From positions 103,430,852 to 103,494,851 of the forward strand of contig CM066728.1 of NCBI GenBank assembly GCA_033961575.1: a stretch of DNA of 64,000 nucleotides, in the 5' to 3' direction. The stretch is from Aselliscus stoliczkanus (Eukaryota; Chordata; Mammalia; Chiroptera; Hipposideridae). Position numbers and translations under genes: made by a program. This document shows, piece after piece, positions 22,310-34,832 of this stretch; position 1 is the stretch's first letter, and each line of letters begins with the position of its first letter. The notes under the pieces are model-generated. The model was not told where the DNA came from and made no database searches. It saw nothing but the letters and a program-made list of their open reading frames with translations.

Positions 22310-22880
22310 CTGAGATACTGGGGACTCAAGCCCCTTGGCCTATGCAGCTGTGAAAGGTTTCCTTGGAGATCAGGAGACTAAGGTCTCTCAGCCATGAGAG
22401 TTCTGATAGGAGACAACTTACTGACCATGAGGTATTTTAATTAACAGCCTTGTTTTAACTCTTTGCTTTGTACATTGCTGTAGCAACAAAAACTGAAGCT
22501 TTGACTGAGAAACAGATGTTCCCCTCTATTGCAATAATATGCAGCTCTTCGTAGGATAGGAAAAGTTTGAGGCTCCTTTTGCTATTAAGTTCAAGTATAC
22601 GCCCTGTAAGGTAGTCATGGTAACCGGTGTACCCTGGAAAGATACAATTACAAAAAAGGTAAAAGCTCTGAGAAAGAGAAAAACATCCTGAACATGTGAA
22701 ACATATTTGCAATTGAGGTAGTGGTCAGAAGCCCCTATAAAAGGGGCCAGGCTTTAATAATAAAGTGTGTGTGTGACGCTCCTGTGAACCTCTTCCCGGT
22801 GTCCCCTCCTTCTTTCTCCTCACAGATGCCGTCCCACCCGAGGGACCCCCTGATTCTCGTGGGGGCTGGCTCCCCGCAAG
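22310..22880 (+). mobile_element. Possible solitary ERV LTR
   Basis: The 3' part has promoter and polyadenylation signals in LTR order: 'tataaaagg' at 22736-22744, 'aataaa' at 22759-22764, and a GT-rich element directly after. A C-rich segment then ends 'ggctccccgca' near 22879. A plausible start with TG is at about 22311. The very short TATA-to-AATAAA spacing would fit LTRs whose R region is short. No target duplication or primer-binding site was found, so boundaries and class (ERV1 or ERV2) are open. Confidence 0.45.
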
Positions 22881-24779
22881 TGATTCCTCAGTCCTTCCCT
22901 AAAGGGACCTTTGACACAGGAGTGCTTCATCTAGAAGAAAACCTGTAGAAGTATAGACTTTCAAACAAGGAAAAGTTTGTTATTGAATTTTTTATTTGTG
23001 CCTGAAAAATGTCATTTTAAATACATAAAGGATGCTGACAGGACCAGGAAATGTATTACCAACTGAAGGTTGGATCCCCATAGGGCAGAGGTCTATACTA
23101 TTATATTTAATTTCTATTACATAAGCCAAAACCGAACTCCAAATCCAACTGAGCCATAAGCCATGTCATTAAGCAAAAGAAGGACTGGAATAAAAGAATG
23201 GGGTACATCTAATTCTTTTATACCGATAAAATAACTCCACTGTTATGTCTAATATTCATCTCAAACCTAACATGTCAAAAACTGAACTCTTGATTCTCTA
23301 TGGGAAAAAAAATTCCTTTTCATCTCGGTAAATGAAAAACACCATCCTTTGCCCTTCTTCCTTTTTCCTTCCTTTCTTCTTTCCTTTTCCACTTTGTTTC
23401 TTCCTCCATGTTCTTTTTTCCTTATACTTATTCAGTAGATGTTTATTATAGAAAATATAAAGAAGTGTTTCAGACATGGACTTTTGGGCTTGTATGCTTT
23501 AGAATTTATCAATACTATTGTTAGATGGTATTCCAATCTGATCTGCCACTTTAGATCTAGCCTCACCAGCGGACATGCGAAGGTCAGTCTTTCTTCCCAT
23601 GCTATAGCATCAGACACTCGTTTGTTTTACCTTTATTATCATGATGAGCAAACATTGAAATAGCGTTGCTTTTAGATTTTCATTTCCCTGATGACCAATG
23701 TGTTATCATTTTCCTTGTTAAGAGGGACATTACACAAACTGCTCTCTCCTCTTGGAATTTTGATTCATGATTCACATATGTTAGAACTGAGAAGAGGTCA
23801 ATCCTTTCATTTTACAGATGGGAAGATCGAGGCCAGCAAGGCAAAATGACCCTTTCTAAGTCATTCTCCTAATCTGTAGCAGGACTGAGACGAGAATAAG
23901 GAGTGACCTGACGCCAAGTCCAGCTGTCTATCCATTACACCAATTTAAAAAGGGATAATTATTTCAAAGCTGGTATAATGGGAAGAGGGTTTAGAAAACA
24001 CTAGCCCTGCTAGTCAGGGTCCTTACAAAACCCAGCATTTTGAGAAGCTGACTAGACGCGGGTCGGTCCTTTGGGTAGCAGGACTGGGAGCTCAAGGATG
24101 GAGAGTTTCAGGATTCTCCTCGGACTTCAGGGTCATGGGCTTTGCAGACACATATGAAAATGTAAGATTTCTTCTCCTGAAAACCTACAGAAGAAAGTTT
24201 GCCCAGCTCTGCCACTTGGCCACAAGCCCTAGAACTGTGTCATTAGCAGCACATAAGCAACCCCAGCAATTACTGCCCGTTTTCAAGACCAGCCCCTGAC
24301 TGAGCTTTTGTAATTTCCCCTCCATTACCATGTCTGTCATTCTCCCAGACGGGGAAGGAATTCTCCACCCAGAGACCTCTTCCTGGCTGACTTGGCCTCT
24401 GCTTTCTAAGGCATTCTCTCACTGTGTCTTGTTGGTCTTAAGCAGAGAAATGACTTATCATAGCTGCCCCTACAACAGACAAAACAGACACAGCCTCTGT
24501 CTGAAAGAGATTAAGATCTAAACAAGCTTGAGTGAAGAGCCCCATGTTTGCTCAGGGAGGGTATCTCTAAGGGGGTGATAGCACACAGAGGGCTCTGGAC
24601 TGGGCTTGTGCCAGTGCTCCCTGGAGGGGGACACAGGCACACGGCTCCATATATGGAAAGCTGGAGAGACAGAAGCCCCGTCTTTCCAGATGTTCAGGTT
24701 TCTCAAGATCTATGGATCCCACCACCCCTCGCCTTCCCAAGGCCTTCAGGTCTACCCCATCTATTTCTGCCTTGCTCCT
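22881..24779. other. Unassigned DNA, no gene seen
   Basis: No exon-like frame. Contains one MIR-type relic (see 23785) and a T/C-rich stretch at 23355-23420. Confidence 0.5.
23785..23945 (-). mobile_element. MIR-type relic, antisense
   Basis: 'cattttacagatgggaagatcgaggcc', 'aatgaccctttctaagtcat', and 'gccaagtccagctgtctatccattacacca' follow the order of antisense MIR/MIR3 sequences ending in 'cagtgctctttccactacacca'. Confidence 0.6.
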
Positions 24780-25390
24780 GAGGAATTCTCATCGGCATAC
24801 AATCAAGCCCTAGTATATCCCATCTTCACAAAGATTCCTTCTTTGTCCTTACCTGCCATTCCAACTAGCTCCATTTCCACCTACATTCATCAGCTCCCTT
24901 TAAACAAAAATTTTCAAGAGATTTGTCTATTGTCGCTTTCTAATTACTGATCTGCCATACTCTCCTCAATCTACTGTAATATAGCTACCACCTTCACACT
25001 GCCGTGATGTTGCTTTTGTCAAGATCCTCAATGATCTACTCCAAATCCAATAGTGGGTTATCCAAATTCATTGTACTTTACATCTCAGCAACATTCATCA
25101 TTACAGTGGACTCACTCCACTGGTCATGAAATGCTTTCTTCTTTTAATTTCATAACATCAAACTCCCTTAATTTCCTGGTTTTCCTCCTACCAAAACAAA
25201 ACAAAAGTTTCTTCCTTTTCAATCTTCTTTGATGAGTTCTCCTTCTCTGAAAGATCTAGAGATGTTGGAATGTCCCAGAGCCTGGTTCTGAAAACGTTTT
25301 TCTTCTTCGTCTACCTTGTCCATGTAGGTAATGTAATTTCCTCTCCTAGCTTCAAATGCTATCTATGTGTTAGGGAGTCCCAAACTGAGA
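24780..25390 (+). mobile_element. L2 LINE relic, sense
   Basis: The L2 sense order is visible: 'aagatcctcaatgatctactccaaatccaatagtgg', 'catctcagcaacattcatcattacagtggactcactcc', 'ttcctggttttcctcctacc', 'ggaatgtcccagagcctggttctg' and 'cttcaaatgctatctatgtg'. These correspond to the ORF2 3' region, roughly 'LSAAFDTVDHSLL' to 'VLGPLLF' in translation. Decayed. Confidence 0.65.
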
Positions 25391-25416
25391 ATTAGATACA
25401 TTGAAAATGGTTTATA

Positions 25417-25904
25417 GGGCCGGCCAAGTGGCACGTTGGTTAGGAGCTGGCTTGGGATGCCAGCTCTGAGCAGTGGGGCCCCAGTTCGGATCCCACATAT
25501 GAGGGCCAGTGACACTGCCCTCTATAGCTAAGGTGGTGAACAAGAGCTCCACCTGGTTGCCTCTATAGCTAAGATGGCCGGCAAGGGTGTGGGCTGCAGC
25601 CCCTGCTGCAGTGGGCTGCCACAGGCTACAGTGAGTGGCCAGCAGCCAGCGTGAGCAGCTGGCAGCCAGCGTGACCTGCCAAGAGCTGCCATGAGTGACC
25701 ATCCAAAGTCTGGCGAGCGAGTGCCTCACCCAGGAGGAGCGCAATTATGATACCAACATGGGCCAGTGAATCGACATCCTCCACAATAGACTGAAGAACA
25801 AAAAAGGACAGCAACATGTCTGTTCCCCTTCCTTGATTCCCTAACTCAGTTCCCCTCCCCCAATTCTCCAATAAAATCTTTAAAATAAATAAATAAATAA
25901 AAAT
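25417..25904 (+). mobile_element. Composite retroposon with family A head
   Basis: Starts as a complete family A SINE (25417-25520, through 'cactgccctc'). Instead of a poly(A) tail it runs on into two copies of 'tctatagctaag' (25521 and 25562), a GC-rich repetitive middle with 'cagccagcgtgagcagctgg/cagccagcgtgacc', a second 'acatgggccagtgaatcga' module, and a tail 'agactgaagaacaa...cccctcccccaattctcc' plus (TAAA)n. It is one insertion: 'aaaatggtttata' (25404-25416) and 'aaaacggtttata' (25905-25917) are its target duplication. The tail is shared with the composite at 8973. Confidence 0.85.
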
Positions 25905-25917
25905 AAAACGGTTTATA

Positions 25918-27117
25918 CACAATGGTAAATTAATGCAGAAATAACAAATTTATATAGGACATGAAGTGATCATCTAGAAATTTGTCTTCTCATGAATAGC
26001 AGATGGAATAATAGGAATAATTAACATGTGATACATGTGATAACACATATGAAGGTGTGTGCATGTATGTGTTTGTGTACATGTGTGTTTATTTCCTCAT
26101 CAATTGGTCATACGTCTTATCATATTCTCTTTGGAAGTTGGGGTAAACTTGTTTTCTGAAGCAAATAGTTTAAGAACTTTTACTGATTAGAGCTTATGTC
26201 ATTGTAATTTATTTTTTGGCCACTGTTAATACCAACTAAAAATTTTCTGAGTCCAATTTATCTGATCTAAAATTTACTCTGTGAGGTTTAGTGCCTATAT
26301 TTCATTTTTGTGTGTCTGTATTTACTAATTATTATCAAATATATACACTGGATAAAAGATTAATAGTTTTGTGTGTTTTCAACAAAGGAAGGGTAGCATG
26401 GCACACAGGTACTATCCCTGGACAATGAGTGAGCAGCTCCACTAACATAGCTGAGTTATTCTCAAAAAGGAAGGAATGCTGGGCAATTCAACCATAAATG
26501 TCCACTTAAAAAAGCCAGAAGGGTGCTTTAGTCATATGGCCCTTCCCCCATCCTACCTGCAGCAGGAGTCCCATAAGTTGCTTTCACAAAACTTCTAAGT
26601 ACTTTTGGACTTCGTGTTTGAAGGTTTCTCCTTTGCTTCTTCTTCTAGAGTTCCACCAGAGAGCTTTCAAATGGAAGCTAAGTATTTTGGCTACATATGG
26701 GTCGTTTTATTGAAAACAAGACATTTGCATAGAGCATAGAATGTAATAATAGTGCAGCACTGTTGGGACTTCTGCTCCAGGTGGCAGAATTTGGCAGTCA
26801 ATAGTGGCTACTATGGCATTAATTATGTATTTTCTTTCAGCTCTGGTGTTTATTGGTATGTGGAAAATGTTTAGAACCTTGTACAATCACCACTAATTTC
26901 TGCTCTAATATGTTCTTCATATCATGAAAATTGAATCCGGTCTCTTTTGCTTGGATGTACCAGACCCATGCAGATTTCATTCAGAGGTTCCATGAAACTG
27001 GAAGGCTTTTCAAAGCCACAGCAGCTGGGAGCCCACACTCCCCTTGCAGTGTTCTCCTTTTGCTTTTCACAATTAGATGAGCTGTATTGGTCTGATTGTA
27101 AATAAATTCTTTGGGCT
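25918..27117. other. Unassigned AT-rich DNA
   Basis: No gene. Impure (TG)n-rich text lies near 26050-26090. Parts of 26180-26350 could be old L1 but I cannot show it. Confidence 0.45.
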
Positions 27118-27130
27118 ACAAAGTTCACTG

Positions 27131-27230
27131 CGTGGTGGTTGAGAGCTGGCTTGGGACACCAGCGGCTCCGGTTCGGATCCCATATGTGAGGGCCTGTGAC
27201 ACTGCCTTCAAGAAAAACAAAAAAAAACAA
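27131..27230 (+). mobile_element. Family A SINE, 5' truncated
   Basis: Begins inside the A-box region ('cgtggtggttgag') without the 'ggccggcc' head. Yet it keeps a perfect 13-base target duplication ('acaaagttcactg', 27118-27130 and 27231-27243). The truncation therefore happened at insertion, as in L1-driven retroposition. Confidence 0.9.
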
Positions 27231-27243
27231 ACAAAGTTCACTG

Positions 27244-29219
27244 AGGCATACATCTTCTAAGAAACATAATTTCTTTATAGCCATTGGAAGAATTATTCTC
27301 TCTTTCAAGGGCATTTTTTTATCCTTTGGAAATCAATTCAGAATTATGTATTGTAACTTCTTTTTACATAAAATTTAAATAACGGTTAAATCAAATCACA
27401 AATGACTGGATATTGTACATGGTGCCATGCAATGATTATCATTGCAAAATAAAACTCTTAAGGAATGACAAGATCCTCCTGTGGACTATTGGAAATGGAC
27501 TAAATCATGTTATTTTTGTCCAGTGTATGCATTGTTAATACATAATCCTCAAATAACCAAAACGATTAGATTACCAAAAAATTCTAACTTTAATATTCTG
27601 GATAAGTAAACATTTTCTGTTTTTATTTAAATTCAATTAATGACATTATTTGTGTCCTGTACTACATTATCAGTTAAAGAAATGTTACGATATGACACGT
27701 GAATGTCACACCCAGAATCAAAATGGTGAAAACATATGCAGAGAGCATAGAGTGCCATGCCTATTCAATAGAGCTTTTATTGGCTGTAAGGTGCACATTT
27801 GATACTACAGATCAGCAAAGGTAGATTTCACAGGTTTGAAAACACGTGTGTACAGTGAGCCTAGGCAGGATCATATGTTTTACGGCTTCGTGAATTCAAT
27901 TCCATGTGTTTGGTCTTTCTTGAGGGTCTACTATGTGTACTTAATTCATTTCTTTTTTGTTCTATTGGATCATCCACTCCCCTTTATCTTAACTTACTCA
28001 TGCTAATTTCTCTCCAAAAAGTACCTATTTTTTTTTTTTTTAGCACAGGGAATTGGTAAGTGTAGATTCAGCTCTGCTCTCAGTTGCTGATCTCCTATTT
28101 AGGAGCTCACGTCTAAAACCAAGGAAAAGATTGAACTAAGTATCTACAGTGAATCAGATAAGAACCCCTGGGTACTTATTCTGAGGTATTTGTAACCTTG
28201 TAGGATCATCACTCAAACATGTCCTTGGCAAAATAAAGAAAATACATCAGGCAAAATTGCTCCAATTATCCATTTTACATTCACTTTGGAGGTTTGGTCT
28301 TAGTGATTATGACGCCTTCTTTCTTTGTGTAGTGGGACTTGATTTCTGTCCCAGTGTAACAGCCAACTTTCCATTTTTTGATTTTGAACACCTGCTTCAT
28401 TTCCAAGCCAGGGTCAGCAGTCCCCACCGGGCTCACTTCTCTAGCATCCTCCCCTGGGCACATGACTCTATGGCAGGCAGTACCAAAGCAGCTCTGTGCC
28501 TTCCAATGCTCGGTGTTTCCCCAGCCCTACCTCTATTGCTTTCGCTGTGAATGTGCCTATTTGTTCCTACTCAGAATCCAAGTAGTGACACAGTCCTAAT
28601 TATTTTCAGATGATCTTTACTGATGTCATTTTATTTGAGTACATGGCACAGAATAAAAGTGAACCATCATATATCCATGCTTGAAATAAGTACCTAATAT
28701 GAACAAACTCCCAAATCCCTTTAACAAATTATATGTTGTATTTACTGCTGCTTTTGATAGTACAGACTTCCCATTGTGCTCTCCACTCTAAGGAGAAATT
28801 TTAAAAAGCAGTAAAGCTGCGTCTGAGTGAGCCAAAAAGTCTCTGGAAATGAACCGTTTAGCCATATGTCATATACTAGATATTTCAGGTACTAAGAGCT
28901 TACCTCATGAAGACATTAGTATCTTGTGGAATTCAGTCATTTCCCAACCATGATGTCTTCTTTTAAAAAAAGTGATTTGCCTTGAGATTAAAGTTTATTG
29001 AATTAACACAACTACAATTCTGTAGTCAACAAAGCTAATCCAAAACAATAATTTGAAGTATTAAATCATTAACTGTTTGATTTCATCAGACTTATCCCAC
29101 TTGATATAAAACTTTAAGTCTCTTAAATATCACTATTATTCAACATTGTCTCTGTTTCCTGTCAATGCACTAAGGCAAAGGGGGAAAGGTGTTATTCTTG
29201 GCAAGTAATTATTATTTGT
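27244..29219. other. Unassigned DNA, no gene seen
   Basis: AT-rich. No repeat or exon that I can support. A 97-residue frame at 28257-28550 lacks motifs or exon-like context. Confidence 0.5.
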
Positions 29220-29790
29220 AAATAATACGATTTATCCATGTAGAATACCCAGAAGAACAATGAAAGCTGTTGGAACCCCTAATATCTATTAAGAATTATG
29301 TGTCTAGTATAAAATAAATATAACAAATTAATAGCTTTTTTCTATTAGCAATAATCACTTAATGTAATAAAATAAGTCTCTTTATATTAGCAACAGTTAA
29401 TACAAAATGTATAGAAATTAACTTTCCAAGAAATATGCAAACTTAATATAAAGAAAAAATTTTAAACTTTTTTGAAGGTCATGAAAAAAAACTTAAAAAG
29501 ATAGAAAAACATATCATGTTCCAACCTCAATCATCAATATTATAAACCTGCCAACTCATCTAAAATGTTTTCTATAAATTTAATATAGTATCAATCAAAG
29601 TTCCAAAGGGTTTGTTTCATTGGCAAATTGACCTCAAAGTTTATCAGAAAGATTTAATGCTCAGGTTCAGTGGTAATTATAAGTAAATTACTCTGGGAAC
29701 ACGATGACAAGGTTATTAGATTTTAACTGCCCCATGTAGCCACTTATATGATAATTATATAAAGAAAAACCTAAATGTTTTAATGAGACA
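29220..29790 (+). mobile_element. L1 ORF2 3' region relic, sense
   Basis: 'attagcaacagttaatac', 'ttaactttccaagaaatatgcaaacttaatataaag', 'attataaacctgccaactcatctaaaatg' and 'tctataaatttaatatagtatcaatcaaagttcc' follow the L1 ORF2 order near 'INSKWIKDLNV...KLLENIGE'. It is heavily mutated and no open frame survives. Confidence 0.7.
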
Positions 29791-32700
29791 CTCAGGAGTG
29801 TAGGGAGAACAGATGTTTAAATCTAACATTACTTTTGTCTTTTCTCAACTCCCCCCTCTCTTTGTTCCTCTAAGTAATCAATGAATCTTCCTCAGTGATG
29901 TCTACTAGTTTTGGTACTTGTGCTGAAGCAGCCTCTTCAAAAGTCTCCATACTCTCAGGGCTCCAAAACATTCACAACGCTGCTTTCTCAGCCTTGCACA
30001 GGAGCTTCAGAATGTGCAAAGACCTTCCGTGGACGAGCGAATCAAATGAAAATGACCGCACCTAGTTGGTAGGTGTTATAACCATGAAATTAGACAGACT
30101 TCCCACTAACAATATAATCTCAGGTGTATTTCTAAAACTTCACTAAGCCTCAATTTCCTCCTCATTAATGGGCATTATAATAGTATTTCACAGGGTTGTT
30201 GTGACAATTAAATGTGTCAGGATAATGAATGGAAATACCCATTTAGGTTCTTGCACTCATAGTCCTAGAGCACGGAGTCATCTCTCATAGAGGAAGGGAG
30301 TCATCTCTCATCCCGAGAAGCTAACCAGCTGTGTTTGGAATTCTGAGTTTCTTGTCTTGGATTTTTGAATCATAGAGATTAAAACAGAAATTTTCAAGCA
30401 TTCTGAACACCCAAGACTCTGATGTCTCAGTTAGCAGAAGTAGACCAGCATAGAAATGAAAGAATGAGAGCTCGTCCATAGAATCAAAGGGCAATTAACC
30501 AGGACAGTTCAGGTCCATGAAGAGTGAGCCCAATGTTTGGTTTCCCCAAGGGGCTTGAGGAAGCCTTAAATCCTTAAATGGGAAAAACCACTAGGTGCTT
30601 CTATCTTGAAAAAGTTTCTTATGCCCAAGCTTGACACAGAGCATCAGAGCAACTTGCCTTCAAACAACCCCATGAACTTAGAAAGTGAACATATCAGGGT
30701 GAACTCAGTGCCCGTGGACTCAGCTCTCAATGTTCTGGCCAGAGAGTCAGGCATGATCTGAGGAAGAGGAACAGTCCTCATTAAACTAACTGAGAATCTC
30801 CCGTCAGCTGAGTGTATAGGAATAGGGAACAAATTTAAATTAATTTGAAGAAACATTTTTAAATGCAAAATGTCTTATACCAGAATGCTATGGAATAAAG
30901 TTTCATGCATGCTACATAAAAAAAGACAATGAAAATGAAAAACAAAAGGTGCTCGGTGCAGTGATAGGCACATATAAACAGTCACTATGTGTCAGTAATT
31001 ATTATCGTATTTTATATTTAGTTTTACTCATGATACATCTTCAATCAGTACCAAGCAAACCTCACTCTGTTCCCCAATATGGCACTTAGATTCCCAGAGG
31101 CTGCTCCTTTGTGGCTGCCACACAGTTTACTCATACATGTAATTGTCCTTGTTCATTTCACTACCTCCACCTAGAGGTAGTGTTCTATTTGTACCTATCC
31201 TTTACAGTCCCATTCAAAACAACCTTCCTCCCAGACAATTTCCTTGAATAACAGTCCATACTCTCCTCTGTCTCTAGGGTTGATTTACGTAGCACAGACA
31301 GCAGCTGATGCTGGCCTTCCCCGCCCATAGCCTTTCGTTTCTCACCATCCCCTTATACACTTTCGGCTTTCTCCTGCAAGGATCTGTGACTTTGCTTGAA
31401 GGATTTCTCTGGGCAGTAGAACAGCACCTGCGAGGAGCACGAGGAAGTACCAGAATGTCTCAGCAACAAAGCAACGCTCGAGTAACATGTGGATGCTGAA
31501 GGGTAAATACTCCTGGGCTCTCGCTGTGTTGTGTGGGACAACTTTGTCTCTACGCAACCTGAGGGGCCCAACAGAATTCAGCTAGTCCCCGGCAGCAACC
31601 ACCCGCTCGTAAAGGCACTCTGTACTGACACACTTCCTTTCCCAACATCACATCCACTCTCCCCTACAAGTACTTCCTGAGATTATTTCCCCATGATCTA
31701 CCTCCACCGAAATTCTTGTCTATGAGTCTGTTCATGGGAACACAACCAAAACAATAGCACTTGTGTTTTCTTACATGAGGTCACAGAAATAATTGACTTC
31801 CCTCCTTTAATTACTGTCCTTTGAAAAAGATGATCAGCTCTCCTGGTGCAGAGCACATCTTTCTTTGAGGTGGTCTGTGAACTATTTGTCACTGTGATAA
31901 GTACAGAAATCAAGAGTACGTACCTTGAAATTTTTTTATCAATTTTCCATTGCCAGATTATCCAAGTGTGTGATCAATGGGCTCACTTGGTGAACAGGTA
32001 TGGACCACTTTGGGGGAAGTCAAACTCGTGTGACAAATCCCGGGTGGCACGAGCTGCCTACTACTCACGTGCACCATGACCATGTATCAGATGTAGGCAG
32101 GTTGGACATTTTAGGGCTCCACCCCCAGATAATTTCAAATTCCCTGTTCTAGAGCATCAAACATTTCTGGATATGTGAATGAGGTGCGCAGTAATTTCAT
32201 TTGATGTTTTCTCAGGCACCTCAAGATAAATATGGAGTCAGCTCAGTATTCAGGTACCCATTTTTATTTAGCATTGATTTTTACACAGATTCAATCCCAG
32301 GATGAGTCACATTCATATTTATTTTGGTTCATCCAGGCTTTATAAATGTAAGCTGTTCATGGTGGAGGATAAAATAGAAACTGACAAAATTCTGAGGTGC
32401 TAAAAGACTCTGGAGACCTTGGTGGTTCCTCACCCTCTTCCTTTCCTGTTTAAACCGTCTGTACTATACTAATCTTATTCAGATTTGATCTCTGGGTACA
32501 TTTCAAAACAGTGCCCCTGCTTGCTTGTCACTTTCCTTTACTACAAATCTCAAGAGGAAATAAAACATTTTGACACCCTTCAGCTTCTATGGTCATATCT
32601 CCAGTGTAGCGGTGAGGGCAAATAGAAATAAAGCCAAGCAGGGAATCACGAACCTTATTTTTTAAGTAACCTGTGACATCTCAGACTTATGACATGATAG

Positions 32701-32948
32701 TTCTATGTAATAGAATGAGGTTCATTCAGCACAGACTCAAAATTAAGCTGTCCTAAAATTCCAGAGCTCATACCAATAATGGGGCAAAATAGTTGTTAGC
32801 TGCTACCTAATATGGAATTTTCCTTTTCTTCTTTAATGATAGAGCTGCTATTTTGGGGAGCCGGGATGCAATGTGCCCAGCTATAAAAACTAGAGTTCAA
32901 TCTTCCTTGCAGACAAGTGTAGCTAATGAGACATATAAGGGAACCAAC
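29791..32948. other. Unassigned DNA with small old relics
   Basis: Holds a MIR (30085-30240), a MIR-like scrap near 30955-31015 and an L2-like patch near 31085-31260. A 15-base direct repeat 'ggagtcatctctcat' occurs at 30275 and 30298. No gene is recognised. Confidence 0.45.
30085..30240 (+). mobile_element. MIR SINE relic, sense
   Basis: 'cactaagcctcaatttcctcctcattaatgggcattataatagtatttcacagggttgttgtgacaattaaatg' is a good, slightly shortened match to sense MIR (cctcagtttcctcatctgtaaaatgggg..., cagggttgttgtgaggattaaatg). Confidence 0.75.
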
Positions 32949-32961
32949 GAGTGGTATTCTT

Positions 32962-33132
32962 TTTAGTTGTTTTTTTTGTTGTTGTTCTTTTTTTTTAGCT
33001 GAGCCATCCTGCCACATGTTGGCAGCTCAACGGCAGGTCACCTCGGGCTGGGCATCAAACTGCTGTCACTCAGAGCTCAGCTCACACTCTTGAGTGAGCT
33101 CTTAACCAACTGAGCCACTCGGCCGCCATTCA
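32962..33132 (-). mobile_element. Family B SINE, antisense
   Basis: Tail of T runs broken by G (complement of an A-rich tail), then 'agctgagccatcctgcca' through 'aaccaactgagccactcggccgcc'. Target duplication 'agtggtattctt' at 32950-32961 and 33133-33144. Confidence 0.92.
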
Positions 33133-33334
33133 AGTGGTATTCTTGAGAAAGCTTTTTCAAAAGAGGCCCGCTCATGTGGAAGGCTCCTTTTGTCTTTCTC
33201 CTCTTTTTACAATCTTTAATGCAGATGTAATGGTTAGTACTCCGGCAGCCTTCTTGTAAGTATTAGGATACAGCTCATACTTTAGGAATTGTTGAGCAGT
33301 GAGCTGAAAGTCTTGGACCCTAAGGAAATAAGGA

Positions 33335-33800
33335 ACTATAACAATGTTACTACCTCAAAAATGTATGGTTTAAAACAAACTTACTTATTATGATCCACCT
33401 CTACAGTTTTAGAATTTGGGCTGGGCTAAACTAGAGGGTTCTTCTGATCTGAGCTACTCTTGACTGATGTTGATGGCATGCACCATTCGCCTATGGGTCT
33501 TGAGTCAGCTGATAGGTCAACGGGAGTTAGCTGGGTTTTGACACTCTGGGATGGGATAACTAGGACGAATGGAGCCTCTCTGCTTGTGATCGCTCCGTCA
33601 GCAAGCTGCAGAGTCCCAAGAAAGAAAGTGTGTAAAGCTTCTTGAGGGTCAAGCTTCAGACTCGTCTGGAGTCATTTCTGCCACATGCTACCAGTCACAA
33701 GGCCAGCCTGGAATTGTGGGGTGAAGAAATAGACTTCGTCTCTAAATAGAAGGAGCTGCCAAAACTTGTGGCCAATTTTGCAAGCTACCACCCCACCAAC
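33335..33800 (-). mobile_element. MaLR (MLT1-like) LTR, antisense
   Basis: 'gtttaaaacaaacttacttattatgat', 'agaatttgggctgggct', 'tttctgccacatgctaccagtcacaaggccagcctggaatt', 'gaaatagacttcgtctct' and 'agaaggagctgcc' run in the same order as the LTR at 61766 and a well-known old mammalian LTR read backwards. Solo and decayed. Subfamily not decided. Confidence 0.5.
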
Positions 33801-34201
33801 TTTAAACTTTCTAAAATCTAGATTTCTCACTACTTAACAGAAAATAAACTCCTTGCATTGTTTCAGCCATGATTTTCTTTGGACTCTGTTAGCCACACAG
33901 TTACCATAATTCCTAACTGACACAAATACAATAAGAAGCAATCAGATACTTGCTCTTTTTCTGAGGGGGGACCCAGGACATTGGCCTAGTCTGCCTTGCA
34001 GAAATGTTTCATTCCAGGCTGAAAAATCAACGCAAAGACAGCAATATACACACAGAGAAGGCAGAGCAAGGAATGCTGTTATCACTTGTGTCACAATTTT
34101 AAAAAGGAAATGTAATCTCGCACACACATTCAACCACTATCACCACCACAGGTGATATTTAGTTAAAAAAAAATGATTTCTTCTGTCGAATTCTATTTAT
34201 A

Positions 34202-34735
34202 GCCTTGGTATTGCATCCATCAGTCAAAGTCCAGACAAGAACGTAATGGCACTCTCCAGAGAGGGTAATTCGAACAGAGTTTAATAAAAGGGCTAAGTTA
34301 AAAGGAGGGGGAAGAGAAACAACAAAGCTTTGTGCAGTACTTTGGGTCCTGGAGCTTGGAAGGGGAGTGCTTTGTGACCACCTTTAGGCCTGAAGAGATG
34401 AAGGCATCTGGCAGTTACCGGAAGCCAGAGGCAGAGAGGTTGGGATGGAGAGAGTTACCTGCCAAGAACTGGAACCTTCCGTTAGAGGATGCAACCCACC
34501 CATGGCGACACTGACGACAATTTTTTGGACAAATCAATACTCTGATTTCTTCTCATCTCTGTCCCATCTCCTGTTCGTACTCCGCATTGGTCAAATACAA
34601 CTAGAAGCCAGAGGGTTACGGACTTTTTGTTGCAGTCAATATATTAATAGGTCAGAATCTGACAGCAAGAACTTGGTGGAGAATGGGGAGTACAAACAAA
34701 AGACATTTACAGTGTGAAGAAATAGACTTCATCCC
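34202..34735 (+). mobile_element. Ancient mammalian interspersed repeat, family not named
   Basis: 'agtccagacaagaacgtaatggcactctccagagaggg', 'agtttaataaaagggct', and 'gcattggtcaaatacaactagaagccagagggttacgg' resemble, in order, a dispersed repeat common in mammalian genomes ('gcctcccattggcc...aaccagaagccagagggcaa'). I do not recall its name. Confidence 0.45.
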
Positions 34736-34832
34736 TCCAGAAAGGAACGTTAAAAAACATGTTTGCAATCTACCATACCAATGGGCCTCATGTTTAAATA
34801 TCTACTATTTCCTGTGTTTTGGGAAACTTGTA

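Noticed and set aside
25412..25744. 110-codon minus-strand frame (Trp/His-rich)
   Set aside because: It is the antisense of the composite retroposon, and the repeated pattern comes from its repetitive middle.
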